64,000 nt of DNA from Mesorhizobium loti (GTDB taxonomy: Bacteria > Pseudomonadota > Alphaproteobacteria > Rhizobiales > Rhizobiaceae): assembly GCA_014189435.1 (NCBI GenBank), contig CP050293.1, positions 5,523,001 through 5,587,000 of the forward strand, given 5' to 3'. A program made the translations under genes and the position numbers. Of the stretch, positions 35,523 to 44,511 are shown in pieces. The notes under the pieces are model-generated. The model had not been told where the DNA came from and did not search any database. It worked only from the letters and a program-made list of their open reading frames with translations. How positions within the stretch are numbered: the first letter of the stretch is position 1; the number at the start of each line of letters is the position of its first letter.

Positions 35523-35822
35523 TTACAGCTCATCCTCCCAATTGGCCCCGCCATAGAACACGCGCAATATCACCACCTGGTGAGGTTCCACGATGAAAGC
35601 AACGGTGACGCGGCGCTCAAATCCGATTACGCGAAGCCCCGGCCGCAGGTCATCCCTACGCGAACCTCGCTCAGAGCCGTAGTCAAGGTTTTCGCAGAAT
35701 GCCCTGATGCGTTGGTCGTAGCGATCAGCCGTGAAGGCGCTGCTGGCGTCCGCAATGGTGTCGTAAATCCAGTCGAGATCGTCGCCGGCTTTGGCGGCAT
35801 AAATGACAGTCCGTTGCTTCAC
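35523..35822 (-). CDS. parE: ParE/RelE-type toxin
   Basis: This 99-aa protein starts with GTG (VKQRTVIYAAKAGDDLDWIYD), overlaps the antitoxin by 4 nt and has the ParE/RelE-superfamily pattern with RPGLRVIGFERRVTVAFIVE and a C-terminal RVFYGGANWE. ParE toxins inhibit gyrase; RelE relatives cut mRNA; the sequence alone does not settle which. The antitoxin type supports ParE. Confidence 0.78.
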   Translation of the reverse strand: MKQRTVIYAAKAGDDLDWIYDTIADASSAFTADRYDQRIRAFCENLDYGSERGSRRDDLRPGLRVIGFERRVTVAFIVEPHQVVILRVFYGGANWEDEL

Positions 35823-36097
35823 GCATCCCTCTGCATGCGCGCCTCGTGGCGTTTTCGCGCCCGCTCTGCCATTTCTTCCCGCGAGATCCCGTTTGGGTCT
35901 GCCTTCCATCTGTCATAGGTCGGCACGACTTCCTCGCGCAGCCAGCGCTCAACAGCCGCGTCGCGCTCTTGCAGGGCACGAAGCCCGGCGCGGATCACTT
36001 CGCTGCTGGTCGCGTAGGTTCCCGATTTAACGAGTTGGTCGATGAAAGCAGCCTGCTCTGTTGGCAGGCTGAAGGTGCGTTTTTCGGTAGCGGCCAT
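35819..36097 (-). CDS. parD: ParD-type antitoxin
   Basis: This 92-aa protein has an N-terminal ribbon-helix-helix (RTFSLPTEQAAFIDQLVKSG, then YATSSEVIRAGLRALQERD) and a charged C-terminal tail that would wrap the toxin. It precedes the toxin gene with a 4-nt overlap and probably represses its own promoter just upstream (36098-36140, where ATAACATCGGTGTGATTATA lies). Confidence 0.8.
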   Translation of the reverse strand: MAATEKRTFSLPTEQAAFIDQLVKSGTYATSSEVIRAGLRALQERDAAVERWLREEVVPTYDRWKADPNGISREEMAERARKRHEARMQRDA

Positions 36098-36320
36098 GAT
36101 TTCTCCTATAACATCGGTGTGATTATATCATACCGACGCGGGATCGCACCTGAAATCTGACGCCGTCATCCGGGGACGGGTGCCGACATGCCCGCTTAAG
36201 GCGTTGATTTCACCGCAATCTGGCATTCGGTTTCAAGAGTGGAATGACCCGAAAGCAGGCTTCAAAATTCCTCTTGCGGAACGGCGGCGTCCCGGCTTAG
36301 TCTCGGCTTCGCACAGAAAA

Positions 36321-36335
36321 TGAAATTTAATTCCA
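36321..36335. promoter_or_regulatory. IclR-type operator before the fused E1 gene
   Basis: TGAAATTTAATTCCA is an inverted repeat resembling the E. coli IclR consensus TGGAAATNATTTCCA. An almost identical site (TGGAATTTAATTTCA) precedes the IclR-family gene at 51346-51360. This pairing suggests control of both island ends by that regulator. Confidence 0.6.
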
Positions 36336-36405
36336 TTTGTTCGGTGCCCGCAAGCCAGTGCCGTGCCCAGGAAAAACGAACGGCCCAATCGACTGAGAAA
36401 ATATT

Positions 36406-36415
36406 TGATATATCA
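36406..36415. promoter_or_regulatory. TGATATATCA palindrome before the fused E1 gene
   Basis: This perfect 10-bp palindrome recurs at 40353-40362 before the aminotransferase gene. Both lie 17-25 nt before a start codon. The GntR protein encoded at 41645-42382 is the obvious candidate binder. Confidence 0.5.
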
Positions 36416-36439
36416 TCTACCAGAACGGAAATAGCTGAC

Positions 36440-38614
36440 ATGGTCCAGCAGACATCGATCCAGCCATCGGCGCCCTGGTTGCGGCTAGACGTCGACGATT
36501 CGGACTGGAACGACGCCGAGGTTTCGAGCCTGGTGCGCTGGTATCACCAGATGCTGCTCATCCGCCGTTTCGAGGAAAAAGTGCTCGATCTCGCCAACGC
36601 CGGGCTGGTGCATGGTCCGGCGCATGCCAGCATCGGCCAGGAGGCGACGGCGGTCGGCGCGATGTCCGTGCTCGGCACCGGCGACCGCATCAACGGCACC
36701 CATCGCGCCCATCACCAGGTGTTGGCCAAGCTGGTCAACGCGCAGACGCCCAGGGGATTCGACCCGCTGGGCGACGCTTTCAATCCGGACATGCAGGGAT
36801 CGGTTCGCGGCCTGATGGCCGAGATCATGGGCCTCAAGTCAGGCTATTGCGGCGGCCGTGGCGGCTCGATGCATATGCGTGACGATGCTTCAGGGATTCC
36901 TGGCACCAGCGCCATCATCGGCGGCAACCTGCCGCACGCGGCCGGCTACGCGCTCGCCGACAAGCTGCTCGGCACCGGCAACATCTCGGTCGCCTTCTTC
37001 GGCGACGGCACGATGATGGCGGGACCGGCCTATGAGGCGATGAATATCGCCGCGCTCTACCGGCTGCCGGTGATCTTTTTCGCCGAAAACAATCTCTATG
37101 CCGTCTCGACGCACATCAATGAGCAGACGCGCGAGACGCGGCTGGCCTCGCGCGGACCCATGCTCGGCTTTCGTGGCATCGAATGCGACGGCATGGATGT
37201 GGTGGCGGTCCATCACGCCATGCGCGAAGCGCGCCGGACGATCGAGGAAGAAGGCGGCCCGGTGCTGGTCGAGGCGCTTTGCTACCGGTTTTTACATCAG
37301 AGCGGCGCCCGCCCGGGCAGCGAATTCGGCTACCGCACGCGCGCCGAGGAAGACGCCTGGAAAGCCCGTGACCCGCTTGCCACCATGGCGGCTCGCCTGA
37401 AGACGATGGGCATTCTGAACGTTTCCGACCTCGGCACACTCGACCAGCGCGTCCTGGAGGTGGTCAACACCGCCGCCGATTCGCTCACCGAAATGAGTGG
37501 CAACGCGCTGCGCATTCCCGACCATCTGTGGCCGAACCCAAGCGACATCGACAACCAGATACGCGGCGATCTTTCCGAACTCAGGGATGAGCGTTTCCTC
37601 GAGATCGAGGATGTGCCGGCGGCCGACACCAGGCCGGTCAAGTTCATGGTTGCCGCCTCCGAGGTGATTGCCCGCGCCATGGAGCAGGACCCGCGCATCA
37701 TCATCATGGGCGAGGACGTGCACCGGCTGCGCGGCGGCGTTTCGGGCGCCACCAAGGGCGCGCTGGAGCGCTGGCCCGAGCGCGTGCTGGCGATGCCGAT
37801 CGCCGAGAATGGTTTTGTCGGCGTTGCGCTGGGTGCAGCGCTTTGCGGCTTGCGGCCAATCGTCGAGATCATGTTCGGCGACTTCTGCCTGGTTGCCGCC
37901 GACCAGCTGTTCAACGCGGTCAGCAAGGTGCGCCATATGTTCGGCGGCGGCTTTCCGGTGCCGATCGTGGTCAGGGTCCGCGTCTCGCCGCACACCGGCT
38001 ACGGCTCGCAGCATTCGGGCGATCCGTCCGGCCTGTTCGCCCTGTTCCCAGGCTGGCGCATCGTCGCCCCGACGACGCCCTTCGACTATATCGGCCTGAT
38101 GAATTCCGCCTTGAAATGCGACGATCCGGTCGTCGTCATCGAGCATGTCGAACTGTTCCCGAGCGAGGGTCCTGTTCCGACGGACGACCGCGACTATTGC
38201 GTGCGGCTCGGCAAGGCGAAGATCGTCAGGCCGGGCAGCGCCTGCACACTGCTCACCAGCGCCAGCATGGTTGCCGTCGCCAGCCAGGTGGTCGAGGAGA
38301 CCGGCATCGACGCCGAGATCATCGACCTGCGCAGCCTCGACCCGACCGGGCTCGACTGGCCGCTGGTGGAAGCCTCGATCCGCAAGACCAACCGGGTGGC
38401 CGTCGTCGAGCAGGTGCAGCGTGGGCTGTCGCTTGGCGGACGGCTGACACAAGAGATTCAGGATCGCGTGTTCGACTATCTCGACCATGAGATCCTGCAT
38501 GTGACGGGAAGCCTCTCGGCTCCCGTCGTATCGGCCCCGCTCAACCGCGCCGCACTGGGCGGCGCTGAAAAGCTCAAGGCCGCGCTTCAATCCCTCACTG
38601 CCGTGGGTGGATAG
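36440..38614 (+). CDS. Fused E1 alpha-beta thiamine-diphosphate dehydrogenase component
   Basis: This 724-aa protein joins a dehydrogenase E1 alpha half (about 30-360) to a transketolase-like beta half (about 395-720). The thiamine-diphosphate motif runs from GDGTMMAGPAYEAMN to FFAENN in the alpha half. The beta half has MGEDVH and PIAENGFVGVALGAAL. Such enzymes decarboxylate a 2-oxo acid or cleave acetoin-like substrates and pass an acyl group to a lipoyl E2. No E2 gene is in the island and the nearest E3-like protein is at 54605-56140. I chose ATG 36440 because the operators lie just upstream. The substrate is unknown. Confidence 0.8.
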   Translation: MVQQTSIQPSAPWLRLDVDDSDWNDAEVSSLVRWYHQMLLIRRFEEKVLDLANAGLVHGPAHASIGQEATAVGAMSVLGTGDRINGTHRAHHQVLAKLVNAQTPRGFDPLGDAFNPDMQGSVRGLMAEIMGLKSGYCGGRGGSMHMRDDASGIPGTSAIIGGNLPHAAGYALADKLLGTGNISVAFFGDGTMMAGPAYEAMNIAALYRLPVIFFAENNLYAVSTHINEQTRETRLASRGPMLGFRGIECDGMDVVAVHHAMREARRTIEEEGGPVLVEALCYRFLHQSGARPGSEFGYRTRAEEDAWKARDPLATMAARLKTMGILNVSDLGTLDQRVLEVVNTAADSLTEMSGNALRIPDHLWPNPSDIDNQIRGDLSELRDERFLEIEDVPAADTRPVKFMVAASEVIARAMEQDPRIIIMGEDVHRLRGGVSGATKGALERWPERVLAMPIAENGFVGVALGAALCGLRPIVEIMFGDFCLVAADQLFNAVSKVRHMFGGGFPVPIVVRVRVSPHTGYGSQHSGDPSGLFALFPGWRIVAPTTPFDYIGLMNSALKCDDPVVVIEHVELFPSEGPVPTDDRDYCVRLGKAKIVRPGSACTLLTSASMVAVASQVVEETGIDAEIIDLRSLDPTGLDWPLVEASIRKTNRVAVVEQVQRGLSLGGRLTQEIQDRVFDYLDHEILHVTGSLSAPVVSAPLNRAALGGAEKLKAALQSLTAVGG

Positions 38615-38662
38615 AGCGAACGCATTGCCACAAAGATCCGACAAGAAAATGGGAGAACTGAC

Positions 38663-40261
38663 ATGACCATCCTACCGAGAAACAAGACCAGGGCGACGAT
38701 GCTGGCAGCGGTGCTGCTGGCCACCAGCGCCTTCTGGGCACCGGCCACCTTCGCGCAGGACAGCAAGCCGCTGGTCATCGCGCGCAACATCGACCTCAAC
38801 TCGCTCGATCCGCACCGCGCCTTCTGCGACACCTGCCAGATCTACAATTCCAGCGTCTATGAATCGCTGCTGACGCTGGACAAGGACAACAAGCTGATCC
38901 CGCTGCTCGCGTCGAAATGGGAAGGCAATGCCGACCAGAGCAGCTTCACCTTCACGCTCGACCCGGCCGCCAAATTCTCGGATGGTTCGCCGGTCGAAGC
39001 CAAGGATGTCAAATGGTCCTGGGAGCGGCTGAAGAACCTCAAGGGCAGCGCCTCGTTCCTGATGGACAATGTCGCCTCGATCGAGACCCCGGACGCGCAT
39101 ACGGTCGTCGTCAAGATGGTCGCGCCGAGCTCCGAATTCCTCAACATCGCGGCGGCGCCCTACGCCGCGGTCGTCAACAGCAAGGTTGCTTCCGAAGCCG
39201 GCGCCAAGGCCGATGCGGACGCTTCGACGACAGACAATGCCGAGGCCTGGTTCCTGGCGCATTCGGCCGGCAGCGCACCGTTCGTGCTGAAGTCCTATGA
39301 GCCGAATTCGGAACTGCGGCTGGCGCGCAACGACAAATACTGGCGCACCGCGCCGGCGCTGAGCGAAGTCGTCATCCGGCAGACCAAGGATGCGGTGGCG
39401 CAGGCGCAGATGCTGCAAAGCGGCACCGCCGACATCGCCATGCAGATCGACCCGGATACGGCCAAGACGATGACCGGCAGCGACGTCAAGATCGAGACCG
39501 TGCCGTCCTACAACTTCATCTATGTGGCGCTGTCGCCGGGCGCCAAGGCCAACAAGGTTCCGCTGACGCCCGAAGTGCGCGAGGCGATCTCGCTCGGCCT
39601 CGACCGTCCGAGTATCCTGGACTTCACCATCGGCTCCGAGGGCCAGCTGATCAGCGCGCCGATCCCGCTTGGCTTCCCCGGTGGTTCGGGCTTCGAGGCG
39701 CAGCCCTATGACGTCGCCAAGGCAAAGGAACTTCTGGCCAAGGCCGGCCATGCCGACGGGTTCGAGATGGAAGCTGCCTTCCCGGGCATGAACGTCTACG
39801 GCGTCGATCTCTCGCTATTGATGCAGAAGGTCCAGCAGGATCTGGCCAAGATCAACATCAAGCTCGACCTGCAGCCGATCCCCTTCGCCAACTGGCGCGA
39901 ACGCGTCAATGGCGACGGCATCCCGATGACGGCGGTGTTCTACGCGCCGGACTACTACGGCACCTCGCAATACATCGACTATTTCGCCATGACCAAGGGC
40001 AGCCCGTGGTCGCGCCGCGCCGGTGCGGAGCGCGACCCGTCTGTGCTCAACCCGAAGGAGGCGGATATCTACAAGGCAGCCCTTGCGGCAAGCGGCGACG
40101 AGGCCGCCAAGCTGTGGCACCAGGCCGGCGAGGAAATGATCAAGGACAGGATCATCCTGCCGCTGATCAGCCCGAACCTGATCCTGGCCTACAAGTCGGA
40201 CGTCAAGGGTGTGCGCTACAGCGCCTGCTGCAACCTGCCGTTGGCGGAACTCAGCCACTGA
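38663..40261 (+). CDS. ABC transporter solute-binding protein, family 5 (peptide/opine type)
   Basis: This 532-aa periplasmic protein has a signal peptide cleaved near residue 31 (ATFAQ). Its SBP_bac_5 body has IARNIDLNSLDPHRAF, a strong family signature, and KFSDGSPVEAKDVKWSWERL. It starts 48 nt after the E1 gene. The matching permeases and ATPases are at the other end of the island (47277-51240, opposite strand). The family binds di-/oligopeptides, opines, nickel or sugars; the ligand here is not evident. Confidence 0.88.
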   Translation: MTILPRNKTRATMLAAVLLATSAFWAPATFAQDSKPLVIARNIDLNSLDPHRAFCDTCQIYNSSVYESLLTLDKDNKLIPLLASKWEGNADQSSFTFTLDPAAKFSDGSPVEAKDVKWSWERLKNLKGSASFLMDNVASIETPDAHTVVVKMVAPSSEFLNIAAAPYAAVVNSKVASEAGAKADADASTTDNAEAWFLAHSAGSAPFVLKSYEPNSELRLARNDKYWRTAPALSEVVIRQTKDAVAQAQMLQSGTADIAMQIDPDTAKTMTGSDVKIETVPSYNFIYVALSPGAKANKVPLTPEVREAISLGLDRPSILDFTIGSEGQLISAPIPLGFPGGSGFEAQPYDVAKAKELLAKAGHADGFEMEAAFPGMNVYGVDLSLLMQKVQQDLAKINIKLDLQPIPFANWRERVNGDGIPMTAVFYAPDYYGTSQYIDYFAMTKGSPWSRRAGAERDPSVLNPKEADIYKAALAASGDEAAKLWHQAGEEMIKDRIILPLISPNLILAYKSDVKGVRYSACCNLPLAELSH

Positions 40262-40272
40262 GCGAAACAATA

Positions 40273-40297
40273 CAGGGAGGCGACAGCCGCCTCCCTG
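40273..40297 (+). terminator. Hairpin after the solute-binding protein gene
   Basis: CAGGGAGGCG (40273-40282) and CGCCTCCCTG (40288-40297) form a perfect 10-bp stem with loop ACAGC, 12 nt after the stop codon, followed by TTCTCC. It may terminate, or protect the abundant binding-protein mRNA as such hairpins often do. Confidence 0.7.
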
Positions 40298-40352
40298 TTC
40301 TCCATCACGGAAGGCCAGCAAATCCTGTTCTTCCAACACCAAAGTCCATATA

Positions 40353-40362
40353 TGATATATCA
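40353..40362. promoter_or_regulatory. TGATATATCA palindrome before the aminotransferase gene
   Basis: This copy is identical to the palindrome at 36406-36415 and ends 18 nt before the start codon at 40381. It lies downstream of the hairpin, so the aminotransferase gene probably has its own promoter under the same regulator. Confidence 0.5.
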
Positions 40363-40380
40363 ATGAGCGGAGACCTCGCT

Positions 40381-41610
40381 ATGCCTTCCCTGATCAATTC
40401 CAAGGACCAGTTGCTGCGCGAGCGTGCGGCCTCGGTCATTCCGGGCGGCATGTGGGGACACATGGCGACGCGCTATCTCGGCTCCGCCTATCCGCAGTTC
40501 TTCGAACGCGCCGACGGCTGCCGGGTCTGGGACGTCGATGGCCGCGAATACATCGACCTGATGTGCAGCTGGGGGCCCAACATTCTCGGCCATCATCATC
40601 AGGCGGTCGAGGCGGCGGCCGAGCGGCAGCGGCGCCTGGGCGATGCGATGAACGGCCCCGGCGAAGTGCTGGTCGAGCTGGCCGAGCTGCTGGTCAAGAC
40701 CGTCGCGCATGCCGACTGGGCAATGCTGCAGAAGAACGGCACCGACGCCACCACCGCCTGCGTGACGATCGCCCGCGCCGGCACCGGCCGTCGCAAGGTT
40801 CTGGTCGCGCGCGGCTCCTATCACGGCGCCGTGCCGTGGTGCACGCCTTCGCTCGCCGGCGTCACTGCCGAGGACCGCGCCCATCTGATCCATTTCGACT
40901 ACAATGACGTTGCCAGCCTCGAGGCAGCCGTCGAGCAGGCCGGCGACGATCTCGCTGCTGTCGTCGTCACCGCCTTCCGGCACGACATCGCCCGCGACCA
41001 GGAATTGCCGACCGCCGCCTTCGCCAGACGGGCGCGCGAACTGACCACCGCCGCCGACGCAGCATTGATCGTCGACGATGTGCGCGCCGGCTTCCGCATC
41101 GACCTCGCCGGCAGCTGGGAGCCGCTCGGTGTTCGGCCGGATCTCTCCGCCTTCTCGAAGGCGATCGCCAATGGCTATCCGCTTGCCGCGATCACCGGCA
41201 CCGACCGGTTCCGCGAGGCCGCGACCAAGGTCTATGTGACGGGTTCGTTCTGGTATGGCGCCGTCGCCATGGCCGCCGCGATCGCCACCATCAACACGCT
41301 GCGCGATACCGACGCTATCGCCCGCATGACTGAGGCCGGCGACAGGCTACGTTCAGGCCTCGATGCTGCAGCGAAGAAGCACGGTCTTTCGCTGCGACAG
41401 ACAGGTCCGGTGTCGATGCCGATGGTGCTGTTCGACGGCGATGCCGAATTCAAGCTGGCCAACGCCTTCTGTTCTGCGGCGTTGCGCGAAGGCGCCTATT
41501 TCCATCCCCGGCACAACATGTTCCTGAGCGCTGCGCACACCGCAAAAGACATAGATCTCGCCCTGCAGGCTGCCGATGCCGGCATGGCCGCAGCCGCGCA
41601 GGTGGCGTGA
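40381..41610 (+). CDS. Class III aminotransferase (glutamate-1-semialdehyde mutase-like)
   Basis: This 409-aa PLP enzyme has FERADGCRVWDVDGREYIDL near residue 40, IVDDVRAGFR and the PLP-binding Lys in FSKAIANGYP. It resembles HemL-type proteins but is used here in a catabolic setting. The start with GGAG upstream at 40381 is preferred to ATG 40363, which abuts the palindrome. Its product may be a semialdehyde for the dehydrogenase at 44512-45948. It may also be an aminomutase. Confidence 0.83.
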   Translation: MPSLINSKDQLLRERAASVIPGGMWGHMATRYLGSAYPQFFERADGCRVWDVDGREYIDLMCSWGPNILGHHHQAVEAAAERQRRLGDAMNGPGEVLVELAELLVKTVAHADWAMLQKNGTDATTACVTIARAGTGRRKVLVARGSYHGAVPWCTPSLAGVTAEDRAHLIHFDYNDVASLEAAVEQAGDDLAAVVVTAFRHDIARDQELPTAAFARRARELTTAADAALIVDDVRAGFRIDLAGSWEPLGVRPDLSAFSKAIANGYPLAAITGTDRFREAATKVYVTGSFWYGAVAMAAAIATINTLRDTDAIARMTEAGDRLRSGLDAAAKKHGLSLRQTGPVSMPMVLFDGDAEFKLANAFCSAALREGAYFHPRHNMFLSAAHTAKDIDLALQAADAGMAAAAQVA

Positions 41611-41644
41611 ACCGGCGCCGATGCGGTCGAGGAGAAAAACCCGC

Positions 41645-42382
41645 TCAGCCGGCGGCCGACACCAGCCGGCCGTTCTGCGCGGCGCGGCGCAGCTCCTCGG
41701 GCGTGACCGCGCCATCGTTCAACCGTTCGAGAACCTTGACCAGCAGGCGGCCGCCTTCGATCATGTCCTGCTGAATGCCCTTGCGCACGCCGTTCTCGTC
41801 GCGCGCCCGCAGCGCGTCGAGGATGTCGAGATGCCGGTGGCGGCCGTCATAGGTCGGCCTGGCGTGCGGGTACTGGTAGTTCACCAGCGGTCCGTTGCGC
41901 AGCCAGATGCCCTCGATGATCGCCAGCAGCTCCGGCATTTGCGCCGCCTGGTAGATCGAGTGATGGAATTCCCAATTGTCGCGGACGGCTTCGAACCAGC
42001 GGCCATTGTCCTCGTCGGCGATCAGCCTGTCATGCACCGCCGCCAGGCGGTCGATCTCGCGCGGCTCGATGCGCGTCGTCGCCGCCGCGCCGGCCATGCC
42101 TTCGAGATGCAGCCTGATGCTGCGCAGCTCCAGATACTGGGCCAGCGACAGCTGGGCGACGGTGATCGAGCGGCCGGCCTCCATCTCCAGTCCTTTTTCG
42201 CGCACCAGCTGCATCAGCGCCTCGCGCACCGGCGTCTCAGACACCTGAAGGCTGGCGGCGAGGTCGCGGATCTTGAAGCGATGGCCCGGCCAGAAACGGC
42301 CTTCCATCATGGCGCGGCGAAGCTCCTCGTAGACACGCGTCGTCAGATTGTCGCGCGCGATCGGCGCGATAGAAGCAGTCAC
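41645..42382 (-). CDS. GntR-family transcriptional regulator (FCD type)
   Basis: This 245-aa protein has an N-terminal winged helix (RDNLTTRVYEELRRAMMEG, then IRDLAASLQVSETPVREAL) and a C-terminal FCD effector domain with RSIRLHLEGMA and HSIYQAA. The GTG start at 42382 has GGAG upstream; ATGs further upstream lie in the promoter. It is divergent from the kinase gene, with an 11-bp dyad at 42438-42448 between them. It probably represses the island through TGATATATCA-type sites. Confidence 0.87.
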   Translation of the reverse strand: MTASIAPIARDNLTTRVYEELRRAMMEGRFWPGHRFKIRDLAASLQVSETPVREALMQLVREKGLEMEAGRSITVAQLSLAQYLELRSIRLHLEGMAGAAATTRIEPREIDRLAAVHDRLIADEDNGRWFEAVRDNWEFHHSIYQAAQMPELLAIIEGIWLRNGPLVNYQYPHARPTYDGRHRHLDILDALRARDENGVRKGIQQDMIEGGRLLVKVLERLNDGAVTPEELRRAAQNGRLVSAAG

Positions 42383-42437
42383 ATCCGCTCTCCGTCCTTG
42401 CAACAGCGCAGGCGTCGCCTGCGTCGCGTGGCCTGTG

Positions 42438-42448
42438 TATATGATACC
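42438..42448. promoter_or_regulatory. Dyad in the GntR/kinase divergent promoter
   Basis: GTATATGATAC has 4-bp arms around ATG and shares TATGATA with the TGATATATCA sites at 36406 and 40353. It lies 56 nt before the gntR start and 66 nt before the kinase start. It may be the autoregulatory site. Confidence 0.4.
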
Positions 42449-42513
42449 ACGAATGGCCTGACCACCGACATGAGACAAGCAGCCCAGAAACGGCCAGACA
42501 CGAGACGGGCCGC

Positions 42514-43866
42514 ATGACCGCGTCGATGCCTTCCCTCCTGTTCGGCGCCATAGCCGACGACCTGACCGGCGGCACCGAGCTGGCGTCGATGCTCGTGGCG
42601 CGCGGCATTCCAACGGGATGCACGGTCGGGCTGGAGGCGCCGATCCCTTCAGGCAGTCTTGCCCATGTGATCCTGCTGAAGACCCGCGTCATCGCGGCCA
42701 GCGATGCGGTGCGCCAGGTGCTGGAGGCGGCGGACCGGCTGGTGGAAGCGGGCGCGCGGCAGATCTTCTTCAAATACTGCGCCACCTTCGATTCCACCCC
42801 CGCAGGCAACATCGGCCCTTGCGCCGAAGCGCTGCTTGAGCGGCTTGGCGGCGGCGTCACGCTGTTCACCCCGGCGCTGTGTGAGACCGGCCGCACCGTC
42901 TATCAGGGGCATATGTTCGGCGGCGCCCAGTTGCTGGGTGAATCGCCCAAGCGCTTCGATCCGCTGACGCCGATGACCGATTCCAATCTGGTTCGCGTGC
43001 TGCAGGCGCAGAGCAAGGGCAAGGTCGGGCTGGTGCCCTATCTCGTCGTCGATGCCGGCGCCGTGGCGATCCGCAACGCCATACGAGAGCACAGCGCGCG
43101 CGGCGAGACGCTGCTGGTCACCGACACGATCCGCGAGCGTGACCTGGCGGCGATCGCGGAAGCAACCTTCGACCTGCCGCTGATGACCGGCAATTCCTCG
43201 GTCGCGGCGCATCTGCCACCGGCCTGGCTGGCGCATGGGCTGCTGACATCCAGCGAGCTCGTTGCCGCCAGCCTACCGGCCGTAAACGGCCCGGCAGCGG
43301 TGCTGGCCGGCAGCGTCGCCGACCGCACCATCGAACAGCTCGAACGTTTCGCGCAAAACAATCCATTGCTGACGATCGACCTTGCCAGAGCCTTTGCCGG
43401 CGCCGATGTCACAGCCGAAGCGCGCGCCTTTGCCGAGCGCCATTTGCCCGGTGCAATGATCGCCATTGCCACGACAGCGCCGCAAGCGACGGTCGAAACG
43501 CTGCAGCAGGCGTATGGCCGCGAGGCGGTAGCGGCAAAGGCGGAAAAGATCCTGGCCGGGATTGCAGAGATTCTGGTGCGCGAACTCGGCGTACGCCGGC
43601 TCGTCGTCGCCGGCGGCGAGACCGCCGGTTCGGTGGTCAAGGCGCTCGGCATCGACCGCATCGCCATGGGTGCCTATCAGGGCCCGGGATTGTCGCGCGC
43701 CATCGCCCACCTCCCCGGCCTGCCATCCGATCCGCTGGCGCTGATGCTGAAATCGGGAAAGCTCGGCGGCCCCGATATCTTCACCGACGTTCTGCAAGAC
43801 ATGACACGGCCGAGCGCCATCGCACCGGCAATCGACACATGGCCCCCGGCAAGGAGAGCATCGTGA
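42514..43866 (+). CDS. otnK: Four-carbon acid sugar kinase (DUF1537, OtnK-like)
   Basis: This 450-aa protein starts with the substrate-binding GAIADDLTGGTELASML (about residues 11-27) and ends with the nucleotide-binding half containing VVAGGETAGSVVKALGI. OtnK phosphorylates 3-oxo-tetronate; relatives act on threonate or erythronate. It overlaps the class II aldolase gene by one base, the usual OtnK-OtnC pairing. The partner dehydrogenase and isomerase of the tetronate pathway are not adjacent, so the real substrate may differ. Confidence 0.82.
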   Translation: MTASMPSLLFGAIADDLTGGTELASMLVARGIPTGCTVGLEAPIPSGSLAHVILLKTRVIAASDAVRQVLEAADRLVEAGARQIFFKYCATFDSTPAGNIGPCAEALLERLGGGVTLFTPALCETGRTVYQGHMFGGAQLLGESPKRFDPLTPMTDSNLVRVLQAQSKGKVGLVPYLVVDAGAVAIRNAIREHSARGETLLVTDTIRERDLAAIAEATFDLPLMTGNSSVAAHLPPAWLAHGLLTSSELVAASLPAVNGPAAVLAGSVADRTIEQLERFAQNNPLLTIDLARAFAGADVTAEARAFAERHLPGAMIAIATTAPQATVETLQQAYGREAVAAKAEKILAGIAEILVRELGVRRLVVAGGETAGSVVKALGIDRIAMGAYQGPGLSRAIAHLPGLPSDPLALMLKSGKLGGPDIFTDVLQDMTRPSAIAPAIDTWPPARRAS

Positions 43867-44507
43867 TGAATCTCGAAATCGAGCGCACGAGCCTGATCAC
43901 CGCGACGCAGACGCTGGACGCCAGTGGGATGAATGTCGGCACCACCGGAAACATCAGCGTGCGCACGACAGGCGGCATGCTGATCACGCCGACGGGAATA
44001 GCCACGAGCGCCCTGCGGCCGGAGCAGATGGTGGCGATGCAGCTCGATGGATCCTGGGACGGCGCATTCCGGCCGTCGAGCGAATGGGAAATGCATGCCG
44101 AGATCTACAAGGCTTTTCCCGAGGCCGGCGCCGTGGTGCATGCCCATCCCGACCATTGCGTGGCGCTATCGTGCCTGCGCGAACCGTTGCCGCTGTTCCA
44201 CTACATGGTCGCCGGTTTCGGCGGCGATGATGTGCGCTGCTCGGACTATGCGCTGTTCGCATCAAGCGAACTGGCCAAGGTCGCCGTCGTGGCGCTCAAG
44301 GACCGCACGGCCTGCCTGCTCGCCAATCACGGCATGATCGCCTTCGGCGGGGATCTCGACATGGCGCTCATCCGCACCATCAAGCTGGAAACCCTGGCGC
44401 GGCAGTATCTTTTGGCGCGCAGCGCCGGCACGCCGGTGCTGATCGAGGGCACCGAGCTCGCCGCCATTCGCGGGCGCTACAAGACTTACGGTCAGCAGAA
44501 GCCGTAA
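43866..44507 (+). CDS. otnC: Class II aldolase/decarboxylase (OtnC-like)
   Basis: This 213-aa protein of the class II aldolase/adducin family has GNISVRTTGGMLITPTG, SSEWEMHAEIY, the metal-binding pair in VVHAHPDHC and a third His in LLANHGMIA. OtnC decarboxylates 3-oxo-tetronate 4-phosphate to dihydroxyacetone phosphate. The ATG (43866) overlaps the kinase stop (TGATG) and has AAGGAG upstream. It ends 4 nt from the convergent dehydrogenase gene. Confidence 0.82.
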   Translation: MNLEIERTSLITATQTLDASGMNVGTTGNISVRTTGGMLITPTGIATSALRPEQMVAMQLDGSWDGAFRPSSEWEMHAEIYKAFPEAGAVVHAHPDHCVALSCLREPLPLFHYMVAGFGGDDVRCSDYALFASSELAKVAVVALKDRTACLLANHGMIAFGGDLDMALIRTIKLETLARQYLLARSAGTPVLIEGTELAAIRGRYKTYGQQKP

Positions 44508-44511
44508 CCGT

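Larger units (their letters stand above)
36098..36439. promoter_or_regulatory. Divergent control region, ParD and fused E1 gene
   Basis: This 342-bp region has the parD promoter on its left and two operators of different type on its right: an IclR-like palindrome at 36321-36335 and a TGATATATCA palindrome at 36406-36415, the latter 24 nt before the E1 start. No coding character was seen. Confidence 0.5.
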
